A DNA stretch of 64,000 nt from Dallia pectoralis (lineage: Eukaryota; Chordata; Actinopteri; Esociformes; Umbridae), in the NCBI GenBank assembly GCA_029465975.1, contig CM055753.1:6438882-6502881 (forward strand), in the 5' to 3' direction. Numbering within the stretch: the stretch's first letter is position 1; each line of letters begins with the position of its first letter. A program made the translations under genes and the position numbers. Of the stretch, positions 48,801 to 60,800 are shown in pieces. Below the pieces are notes generated by a model. It saw only the letters and a program-made list of their open reading frames with translations, did no database searches and was not told where the DNA came from.

Positions 48801-51800
48801 TATTGAATCTGACAAACAGCATTACCATCTAAAAGCAACAGGCTATTGTCTCAACTAAACGCAAAAATAATCACATTATTCTCAGTAAAAGTTCACTTGC
48901 CGGATGAGGGGGGAGAGATGTCCCCACCGAAGCTGAGACCAAACCTACGCCCTTGGTGCCTCATATCCATAAATGCAATGGTACTAATAATTGGCATAAT
49001 TTATTTCGGGTTTTCGGTTTTCGGTCTTGGTTTCCTCTTTTTCGGTTTTCGGTTTCGGCCAAGAATTTTCATTTCGGTGCATCCCTATTTGACACATATA
49101 TTATTTAAATGTAAAATGATTGTTTCTAATCCTGTCAATATCTGTATATTGGTGTATATTAGAAAAATCGAAAACTTGTTTATTTCCTCTTAGTTGCATA
49201 GTTGTCATCGGTTACCTACCTTCATTGTGCTCTCTGCAATCCATTTTAGTTACCTGTAATTTTCTTTCCCTTAGTTTGTTGTCTCTGTGTTTGGGACGGT
49301 ACAAGATGAGGCTTAGCTTTTTCGATACGGTTTTCTCATCTGATGTATTTATGTATACTGAAAGAAACAGCTTACATCCTGAGATAATATTACCCCAAAC
49401 CTTTAAGCTGTGTGTAGTCACATGTGTGAGCAAAGATCTACCTCAAAATTGGATAACAGCGTATAACTAGCACAATGTGAAAGGTTGCCAACACAAAACC
49501 GCTTATTTGTGCAGGCCTCGGGCTAACTATTTATTAATGGCAATGAAATGATCGCGGAATGGCAATGTAGAGCCGAATGCTGTCAGTATGCTATGGCTTT
49601 TGACCACCTCACAACCATTTTTTCTTTACGCCTTATTAAAGCACCTGTGATTCTCCATTTAGACCATTAGATGTTTTTTTATAACAATGGCTTTTCCTAC
49701 AATTTCCTTTAGTAACGTAGAATGATCACAAGCTAACTAGGATTTGATGCTGGAAAATAATAATAAAAAAAACATTCTTCCTGTATGCTTCAAAACATGT
49801 TTTTCACACATGTTTTTCTGCCTCTGTCTGAGGTGTAGACTCTGCTGAAACTAAGTGAGCTATCTGTTAGTTCATGGTTGTTCCCTCTTCTACCAAAAAT
49901 CCAGTTTTTCTACATGAAAACAATTAGCTGTTTTCTGTATGTATCATGTACGGCCATATTTTGCCTACAGGCCTAGCAGAGAAGTAGGAAGTCTGAAATA
50001 AGGTTGATAACATGGGTGCTTGTTGTAGTACTGAAAGTGTATGCGATATTTCATTGGCTTTGCCTCTCAGTGTGTGTCACCATTCTGTCCAAGGTTCTAT
50101 TTCAGCTGCTTATCCAATGCCTCAGGAATCCACAGTAAGTTTTAAACAAATACCTACTGAATAACAGATGATGTGCTGCTGTTGACTTGAGCAATACACA
50201 TGGATATAAACAGCCTACACACTTATGTTAAAATGCCAGGTTTTTGTGAGAACTGTTTCCACCTTTAATGTGACCTATAATGTGAACGATTCAATTGAAA
50301 AACAAACAGAAATCTTTAAGAGGGACAAATTAAAACCTTACAATAACCTGGTTGCATAAGTATTCACACCCTCTTATAACTGGGGATGTGTCTGTGTTCA
50401 GAAATGGTCTGCAGAGAGCTTCCAAAACATCAAAGGGATCTTATTTTAAAAAAAAATATCAGTCTCTCACAACGATCTCCATATTTTTTATATGTATGGG
50501 CTATCGGTTAGGGTGGCAAGACGGAAGCCTTTTCTTGCAAAGAAAAACATCCAAGCCCGGCTGAAGTTATCAAAACAAACCTTGAGTCTCCAAAAATCAC
50601 GTGGGAAAATGTGTTACGGTCTGATGAAACCGAGGTTGAACATTTTGGCCATAACGCCAAAAGGTATGGTTGGCAAAAACAACACTGCACGTCACCCAAA
50701 GAACACTGTACCCACAGTGATGGTGGCAGCATCATGCTTTGGGGCTGTTTTTCTTCAGCAAGAACTGGGGCCTTAGTCAGGGCAGAGGGAATTATGAACA
50801 GTTCCAAATACCAGGGAATTTTGGCTTCCGTTAAAAAGCTGAAGAGAAAGTTAACCTTTCAGCACGACAACGACCCAAAGCACACATCCAAATCCACAAA
50901 GGCATTCACCAGATAAAGATTAACGTTTTGCAATGGCCCAGCCAGAGCCCAGAACTGAATCCAATTGAACATCTGTGGAGTAATCTGAGAGGGCGATGCA
51001 CAGGAGATGTCCTCGCAATCGGACAGATAAAGAGCACTTTTGCAAAGAAGAGTGGTCAAATATTGCCAAGTCGAGATGGGCCATGCTAATAGACTCCTAC
51101 CCAGAAAGTGCTGTAATGAAATCACAAGGTGCTTCATCAAAGTATTAGTTTAAGTGTGTGGACACTTATGCAACCATGTAATTGTAAGGTTTTATTATTA
51201 TTTTTTGAATTGTTGATGTTCCAGGTCACAATAAAGCTGGAAAAAGTTGTGACATGATTTATTTTTGTCACATTCTTTCACATCACAAAAACCTGGTGGT
51301 TGTGTGGACTTTATATCCACTGTAAGAACACTAAGACTGCTCTTGCATCTCTGCCAAACATCGTGAACTCTGCTATTGGCATGAATTTGGTGAGTTGGTA
51401 ATTATGCCAACTGTTGTGGTAACTCATTGGTTGATGCAGCACGCGGGCTCCACATTAGGCTTCAACTGCCAAGGCGAACATACCGACACGCAAATTAGAA
51501 ATGCATTTCTGGATAACCTTTAAAAAAATATGTTTCCATTCAATTGTTTCTTTGAAGATGGCTCTTCGGCTTACTGCACAAGCCAAGTGGCACTGAGTGT
51601 ACATATCCATCTTTTACTTTTAGAAAAATAAATGAATAGTTTTAGATGTATTCTCAGGTTTTACTGTGGGTCATGACCAATAGTTAAAGTATCACTAATC
51701 TAGATGGGGGTTTTCTGTCATTGAAAACTCAGTCTGAACATTACTTCCTCCCATTCAAAGCCAATCTAATCTAGTTTATCAGCATCTTCTGCTTGGTAAT

Positions 51801-54800
51801 TGTAGCATAATGTGTAGCCTATTAATTGCATAATATTGCATAACAATCACAAAATAATAGGGCATTTTCTTATTTTTCTCCTGTGTTCAATATGTCGGTG
51901 CTTTGTTCAGTACCATGGACAGTGGGTCCTCCTCGGAATGAAAAGTTCTGGAAACGTCATCTGGAACTTGGGTGGTTTTATTGTATGTCAGTGTGAGTAG
52001 AACCAAGGCACGGCCAGAGGAGTTTTCCTTGTCTCATCAGTCTCCAGCATTCCCTTCAGACGAGTCGGGCACATGCTCAAGCAAACTGAGACCACCGGTG
52101 ATCTTTGACAGCCGTAGTTGACGGTGACAACATCACTGTGTCACAGAAGGTGGCCAAACGGTGGCCTATTTCGTATTCTACTCCGATATGACAATACACA
52201 TGTATGTGGTAGGTAAACCATGCGTTGAATGCAATAGAGCACTGTAGATGGTAGAACAGGTGGAGAGCCCAGATGCATGCTGGGTCAATGTTCTTCCTGG
52301 TTTCTGCTGCATGCCTCTACTCTCAGAAGGTCATGGATTGTTGCAGCTCACTTGTAGGTTCCTATTGTTTTAAAATCAGTTCAAATGAGAATTGTTAGTC
52401 ATGCCTAATAGAGCACGTTATGACTTATTTAATGTCGACCAATGTAGTGGCTTAGAAGAAAAAGCTTCAGCAACGATCTGATGAAAGCTTCCCTAATGTT
52501 GCTGAAGCCCTAGGTAAAAACACTCTTTATTAAACCCCAACAGACTCCCATGGTGCCCCTGGCTGCGGCCTTAGCCAGAGACCTAAATGATCATCCTGTC
52601 ACCCTGGGACCCCTGTTCGGTCTGGAGAAATCCTCTGTCTCCACACTGTCTGGCCCTCATCCTGCCTCTGATCCGTCCGTGTCCCATGACTCCACTCTTG
52701 GCCCCTCCACCATGTGACACAGTGCACAGGACATCATGTACGCCTCGGATAGTATCCGTGCTGTGCTGTATTAAACATTTAAAAGGGTCATCTGTGTGAT
52801 TTGGACATGATATGGGCAAATTCCGCTGGACCGTGGTTGCATGGAAATAAAGCCACCGACGGCACCAATTTAAGGAAGGACAAAAAGAGGAACATGAAGC
52901 AGCAGAGAAGCACATAATCGAATAACAGCGGAATGCCTTTCTTTGTCTGTTCAAACCAACTTGCTTTCAACATTTCTGTTTTTAGATTACTTTTATTTTT
53001 TAAATTGTATTATTTCTGTTTGAGATGGCGATCTGCTTTAAAAATCATTATCCTGATAAAGCGAATTCCCAACGTTAGATTGAAAAGAGTATTAAATGGA
53101 GAACCAGCATGAAGATAAAACTGTTGTTTCTCAATTTCCTGTATTGATTAACTCGTATTTAAACTCTGTGTCGAGGGAGTGTTTTATGTATCTTTGGGCT
53201 CACCGGTTACTGAGGTGTGGCTGGCTTTATTTACACTGCCATTCAATAGCTCAGAGTCCCTTAAACCACACTGTGGAAAGGTTGGAAGGTCCCCATTAAA
53301 ATGACATCAGATTGATCAGATGTACAGTGTAGACATTGTTAATGTTGGCTGCTATTTAGAGGAATGTTTCCACGCACAGCGAGCCATTATCAGTGGCCAT
53401 GAGTCCTATATGATCCAATGGCAAGTCTAGCATTTTAAAAGGGAAACGTTATTATGATAATAATTACAAAGCCATTTTGCAGTTGTTAGCACAGCTGAAA
53501 ACTGTTGTGCGAATTAAAGAAGCAATAAAACTAGCCTTCGTTAAACTAGTTGAGTTTCTGCCAGTGTGGTTTTGATTACTCAACTCAAAATGGACAGAAA
53601 CAAATATGTTTTTTTTCAAACTCATCATTCTATTCTTGTTCTGGGAAATGCAGACAATTCAATGTGAGGAATTGCCCAGAAACCGAAGTATCCATAGAAC
53701 GATGTGTCTACTGTGCACCACTGTTACGGTCGAAAGGTCTGTACTGGGTGAATGGGATCAGAAGTTAGACTATCGCTCCATTTTGTTGTGCGAGCAGCTT
53801 GATTGTACGTAAGTGCCTGTCCAGCCAATAAGACTTGTAGGAGCGGCATCAGAAAGCATGTGGTGAAATCTCTTCAGATTACCGCAACAAATTCACATCT
53901 AGAATGGCAAAGATCTGCAAGGCTTTAATTGCTGCAAATAGAGCAAACCTCTCTGTTGTCTAATATCCTCTCATTGACTGATGCCTGCTTTGGCCTCCAG
54001 CCAGCAAGAACCAGTCAGAAAGGCAAACATCCGGGAGAGGGAATGAGGAGGGAGCAGAGGTTCAGCTCTCCTTGATACTGTGCCTGTGTGCTGCTGTCGG
54101 ACATGTTAAGATGGGAGCCCTGTAAACGCTGAAAGGCCGCGCCATAGCTTTGTCTTACAGAATGGGCTCTCAGTCTGGTGAAATAGGATCAAAGCCATCG
54201 AATCTTGTGTATTTTTCTGTTCTGTATTTTATCGTTAAGACAAAAATGTAATATGTCTGACTGGTGGCAAATCCTTTTTACACTGTACACTGAGATGCCA
54301 TACGCAGTTAAGTTTGTATCAACAAAGACGGTTGCTAGGATACACAGGGAGCTTACAAAGATGGAAAGTCCTGGACATGCTACATTCCTCTTACAACAGC
54401 AGGGCCTTATCCAATCCTAAATACGTTCTTTCTAACCATCGGTAGTGTAGCCCTTTTACAGTTGACCCTTTGCTATAGTGGTTCAATACAGAACTTTATT
54501 GTGGTATCACAGATGGACGACACTGCTGCCCTGTGTAATGGGAAAAGGAAGCTAGGCTAGGTGCTGAAAGGGACCTATAAGGGAGCAGCAGGATGTACTT
54601 TACACCTCCGCAGGTGTCCTATAGACTGACAGTATCAAGGACACAGTCAGCCGCCTACGTTCACAGAAAACCCCTCCACACTACATCCCAGCTCTGATTA
54701 GACAGTGAGACAACTCTCACACACTACATCACAGCGTTGTTTAAACGCAATACTACTCTCCTACACTACATCACAGCTCTGTTTAAACGCAATACTACTC

Positions 54801-57800
54801 TCCTACACTACATCACAGCTCTGTTTGAACACATTACTATCCTACACTACATCACAGCTCTGTTTAAACGCAATACTACTCTCCTACACTACATCACAGC
54901 TCTGTTTAAACACATTGCTACTCTCTCACACTACATCACAGGCTACCGTTCTCTCTGTATCTGTGCAGTTTCACTCCCAGGATGACATTCAGAACTGGAT
55001 TAGCGGCTCACGTTAATCTGGGCCAGTGCAGATTACGTCTACTTCCATCTGACTGGTCCGATCCAGTCCCTGGGTGCATCATGGTCCCGGCTGACAAGAT
55101 GGATGAGGCGTGGGTGGGTGGATCTCAGAGGGAGGAGACGGAGAGTGGTACCGGACCTGGATGCTGGGTTGACCATCACATAAGAGCCCATGCATGCCTT
55201 CTGTGCAAGTTGTTTCCTTTAGACAAAAACCTTCTGATTGTGCAGAACAGGAGGCTGTGGGCATGTGGATCATGGCAGGAATTCTCCTGTGACTTGGGAT
55301 TATGAACGGAGAAGCATGGCCACCTGGGGACAGGCTGTATCTGACAGGCTGGTACTGACAGGCTGTGGTGGTTGGGGATTGCAGTGTCAGGAGAGGAGGT
55401 AATTCATTAACACCACATACAGGGTGTGGCGACGCTCCCTCTAGCAGCCGGTCATGTGATCATGGTCATGTGATCCTGCAGCAGACCGAAGGACCCAGAC
55501 GTCGTGCTAGGAGGCTAGCCTGGGCTGGAGCTGTGTGTGTCGGACTATCGCACACACACACACACACAAAGACACAGACGTAAGATAAACACAACACATA
55601 CATACATACTGGCATATGACACACACACACTACACACACAGGAGAACTGTGCGTCTACATAACCTGGTGAGAACAATCAGACCAGTGAGGAGTCTGGCTC
55701 AGAGGCACCCGCCTTATCACATGCAGGCAATCAGATGCAACATCCACAACGGCCTGTGAGCTGTTGTGGTACGAGACTGGCAAGCTTGCTAACCAGCTAG
55801 CCCAGTCTGGAGCTACTTATCTCAGTCTGGAGCTACTTATCCCGGTCTGGAGCTACTTATCCCAGTCTGGAGCTACTTATCCCGGTCTGGAGCTACTTAT
55901 CCCGGTCTGGAGCTACTTATCCCGGTCTGGAGCTACTTATCCCGGTCTGGAGCTACTTATCCCGGTCTGGAGCTACTTATCCCGGTCTGGAGCTACTTAT
56001 CCCGGTCTGGAGCTACTTATCCCGGTCTGGAGCTACTTATCCCGGTCTGGAGCTACTTATCCCGGTCTGGAGCTACTTATCCCGGTCTGGAGCTACTTAT
56101 CCCGGTCTGGAGCTAGTTATCCCTCTCTGGAGCTAGTTATCCCAGCCTGACGCCAGTTATCCCAGCCTGGCGCCAGTTATCCCAGCCTGGCGCCAGTTTA
56201 CCCCAGCCTGACGCCAGTTTACCCCAGCCTGACGCCAGCTTACCCCAGCCTGACGCCAGCTTACCCCAGCCTGACGCCAGCTTACCCCAGCCTGACGCCA
56301 GCTTACCCCAGCCTGACGCCAGCTTACCCCAGCCTGACGCCAGTTTAACCCAGCAATACCAGGAAACAGTCATGGACCCTTTGGAGCAGGAATACAAGTC
56401 TCCATTTGATTTTGAACAGGGGGTGAATACCAGATACCTGTATCTGTCGCCCAGCTACAATGTAACGCCTCCAAGCTCACCACATGTGACTGTCCGAGCC
56501 ACAGGTAAGCAGAGACCAAGTGTGAGGAGGAGAGTCAATATGTTTTGGTATGTACTCTGGTACTGATGAGGGAACACACCCAGGGGGGTGTGTGTGTGTG
56601 TTTCTGTCATATCCTGACATCTTGGATGAGGGTGCTGTCTCTAACAGATGTCATGAAGAGCAGTGTTGCCACCTTTGATCGAGTGACATTGATTGGTCGT
56701 CTGTAGGGGTTTGGTTGCCTCTTGGGGTTTGATCATCTGCTTGGGGTTTGGTCTATATTCCCATTAGGACATAGGGTTAGATACCTGTGCTATATTCCCA
56801 TTAGGACATAGGGTTAGATACCTGTGCTATATTCCCATTAGGACATAGGGTTAGATACCTGTCCTATGTTCCCATTAGGACATAGGGTTAGATACCTGTC
56901 CTATGTTCCCATTAGGACATAGGGTTAGATACCTGTCCTATATTCCCATTAGGACATAGGGTTAGATACCTGTCCTATATTCCCATTAGGACATAGGGTT
57001 AGATACCTGTCCTATATTCCCATTAGGACATAGGGTTAGATACCTGTCCTATATTCCCATTAGGACATAGGGTTAGATACCTGTCCTATATTCCCATTAG
57101 GACATAGGGTTAGATACCTGTCCTATATTCCCATTAGGACATAGAGTTAGATACCTGTCCTATATTCCCATTAGGACATAGGGTTAGATACCTGCTCCAC
57201 AATCCCATCTAGACTAAACTCCAATGATTCTTCACTAAGCAGTGGGAGAGCAAGACGTGTGCAAACAGAACCGGTTTCAAGTCCTGTTACGTTGGAGCAA
57301 AATGACCCACATTGTCGGTTTGGGTGTGTCAGTCTCCCAACGCCAGTTGTTCAGTAGCCCACATTCTCCACATGCCAGTTGTACCATCAGCAACCCCTGC
57401 TCTATTCATCCCATTGAGAGAGAGAGAGAGCGAGAGAACAGGTTGAATCTGGTGCACTTGTCTTTGGCTACACTGATTGGTCAGTACAGAACCAATGACC
57501 GAACCCCTGGTGGTCCGAAGTGATGCTGTAGGTCAGACAGACTAGTCCCTGTGTCACAGGTATGGACACATGAGACCTCAGATTTCCTCGTCACCAGGAG
57601 GAACCCGTTCGAGAACAAAGAGAGAGACGGACACAATAGAAGGGTAGAGGTAAATAATGGAGAACATATGAGTATTATAATCAGCACAGGTCCACTCACG
57701 CATAATGCCTTGGAAATGTGTTTATAGTGATTTCTTTGACCCATGCTGTTTTGAGCAACAATACAGAGCTTGCCTATAGTTGTCCATTATATTTCCCCTT

Positions 57801-60800
57801 GAGACCAACTCACGGTGTCTCTGCGTTGTCTTGCCTGGTGTTGTGGGACGGCGGTGACTGTTTGCACTTCCAGTCAGGTCAGTGTTAAACAATGGACATG
57901 TTAATTCGTTTCTGAATTTGCATGCAATCAGTGGAGAACCGTTCACACGAACGTGCCACCTGTAGGCTGCATATATGGTCCGGTGAAAAATCACCACTGG
58001 GTTTTAGGCTGTGTTTTTTCTTCCTTTTGCTGCATTTGATTCCCTTTAAATCACTTTAAATGAAGTTATCAATGTCATCTTATGTTAGATAATTCCCTGT
58101 TTTGTTTAGTCGCTCAACAATTCTTATTTAAAGGCAATCAAAATAGCTACACATCAGCTGTTTATGTAATGTGTGTGAAATGTATCTACAGAATTCAGTT
58201 AGCTAAGCTTAATCAGCGACCAGGCAGATAATCTTGCTATTTTACCCATGATTCCCACTGAACAGCACAACACCAGATTTTCTCCAGTTAGGGAATGTTA
58301 TGTCAGACTAGCATCAGCATTCGATATTCACTGTACCATAGTTAATTAAATTGTGTTGTTTTATCCACTTCCATACTTTTCCTTTCAGTCCTTCTTGTTT
58401 ATTGACCGTTCGGTTCTGAACCAGCTCTCGTCTTTCTCCCTTGCTGGTCAATCTCGGTAAGGCTCCGTCTAGAAAGTTATTCTATTGGTTACCCTCCAGG
58501 GTGTAGCCCCGACAGATTGGTCCGTTTAAAGCTCACTGTCACACATCCAAGTGTTGGTGTGTGTCCACAATATGTGCCCACACATCTGCCCTTGAGACAC
58601 ACCTGCCATCTATGAAGCCTTATCTCTTAAACCAGCTCGTCCCTCAACTCCTGTCATTAAAGTCCTGTGGACCGTCTGTCTGTCAGTTATCTATATCGTC
58701 TTCCTCCAGAGGACGGAGAGATGCTCCCCCACTACACAGCTAATGGTGACACGGTCACACGCTAACTGTCCTGTTGCCATTGGAAACCATTCTAGTGTGA
58801 GAACACCCTTGCCTCCCATCAGGTGCCGCCAGGGCTGACTCTGTCCCTGAGGTGGGGGAGGATGCCCTGAAGTCAGACTCTCCATCCGTCCCCAACATGA
58901 CAGAGGAGGAGCAGGAGGAGCTACGAGAGCAGCTACTCAGGGTACCTCAATTCATACTTATTTACTCCCAGAACTAAAGCCTAGGCTTTGGCTCAGTGGG
59001 CTAACGGTAATACCCGAATCGGACTGTAGATTCTGTGAAGGCCCATTGTTTTTGTCCCTGACCGTCTGTTTCAGATGTCCATGTTTCTCTGTTTCTTCTC
59101 AGGTGGAGGAGGAGATTGGGACTCTCTCTCAGGTGCTGGCGTCGAAGGAGCAGGAGATGGCTGACATCAAGAGGAAGCTGGGCATCACTCCACTCAACGA
59201 GCTCAAACAGAACATCAGCAAGGGTTGGCAGGAGGTCACAACCTCTACGGCGTATGTGTCCACACACACACACACACACACTATTGTATTCCATTTAGTT
59301 AAGTAATCACCGGAGAAACGTGTACTTTTGTCTGACTTCCCTCCTCTCTCTCACTACTCTACATGTCCTCCCCCCTCTCTCCCACTACTCTACATGACCT
59401 CCCCCTCTCCCACTACTCTACATGACCTCCTCTCCCACTACTCTACATGACCTCCCCCTCTCTCCCTCTCCCACTACTCTACATGACCTCCCCCCTCTCT
59501 CCCTCTCCCACTACTCTACATGACCTCCCCCCTCTCTCCCTCTCCCACTACTCTACATGACCTCCCCCCTCTCTCCCTCTCCCACTACTCTACATGACCT
59601 CCCCCCTCTCCCTCCTCTACATGACCTCCCTCTCCTCACCCCCGCTCCTCCCTCCCTATGTAGATTTAGGAAGACCTCGGAGAGTCTGTCGGTGGCTGGT
59701 CAGAAAGCCAGCGCGGCCTTCACCACCATGGGCTCAGCCATAACCAGGAAGCTGGAGGACGTCAGGTGAGGCGCGCATGTAGCCGTAGTCAGAAATGACA
59801 CCCTAATCCATTATGTAGTGAATAGTGTGCCATCTTGGACACGGTAATGACTCTATTAGCCCAGTGGGAGGTGCTCCACTCACCCCACTATCCCAGCCGG
59901 CTCCCTCCTGTTGTCTTTATCACCAGGGAGACGCGTTGGAATGAATGGTGGATATGTTTCTACTACTAACATCCCTGTCTGTATATTACTGTTAGGTGTT
60001 GTTATGTAATCTATGTTAAATAGCAGTGTATCGTTTAGTGATAATAGCTGTCGTATTGTGCATTATCTTTACATGTCTTTAACACAATACCTGACCTTTA
60101 CAGATTGCAGTCTCTTTCTAATTCCTTCGGGTAAGACGCTCCCGCTAGTGCTGTCAGTCAGGTCATTCAGAGTCATTTTGGATCTCTGACGCTCATTACT
60201 GACTAGGTGTTTGTCTGTTTGTGCTGCTGCTAGCTGCGGTGATGTCTGTCTTCTCTCTGTCTGTTACACGTGGGGCGCTGTAGTCATTGGGTTGGTGTGA
60301 GCCGGATATGGATTGATTCCAGTGCTTCATAGTTTCATGATTGTCTATATTGGCCATATTTTTCCAATAGGACAGCAGTAACTGTTTGCATGTTAGCATG
60401 CTCTTACATTAAACACTTGGAATGAGTGAAGGAGTGAGTGAATAGAGGGAATATGGCATGGATACGTGTGACTTTCTCCGATCTAACAATGGCCGACCTT
60501 TTCACCTTCACTAACCGCTCTCTCTCCCCCCTTTTCTTTAATGCTGTCGGATAGCATTCGCTCCCTAAAGCACTCTGCTAGCTTGCCTGTGATGAGGTAA
60601 GAGAACCAGCCCTTTCCGGAAGCTTCTACACCCCCCAATGAGCTGGTCTACAGGATTCCGTGTGCTGCTTCCAGCTACAATCACAGTTTCATAGTCCGTC
60701 TTCTTGTCTTCATACTGTTCTCAGCCCGTGGTTTTATGGAATGCACCGATCCAGAACTGGCTAACAATATGGGATCGGCTGTCGGCATCAGCAAGTCTAT

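Larger units (their letters stand above)
47933..49087 (+). mobile_element. hAT transposon relic, 1,155 bp, with exact 8-bp target duplication
   Basis: The ends are TAGGGATGCACCGAATATTC and, inverted, GAAATGCACC-type sequence ending GGTGCATCCCTA. TTTGACAC occurs immediately on both sides (47925-47932 and 49088-49095), an exact 8-bp duplication. Inside is a hAT transposase fragment and, from 48386, a second hAT. Repeated TTCGG/CCGAAA palindromes fill the subterminal parts. Confidence 0.92.
45823..56371 (+). other. tpd52: tpd52 intron 1, upstream part (to exon 1b)
   Basis: About 10.5 kb of intron, holding three hAT elements, one Tc1 relic, a duplicated 145-bp repeat and small tandem arrays (listed separately). 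The rest is unremarkable AT-rich sequence without coding support. Confidence 0.75.

Noticed and set aside
52583..52973. 123-codon minus-strand frame in tpd52 intron 1
   Set aside because: No recognisable domain, overlapping frames on both strands, no context.
60735..60800. Possible hAT fragment (GAATGCACCGATCC and ATCGGCTGTCGGCATC)
   Set aside because: Resembles hAT ends, but no second terminus or target duplication was found.
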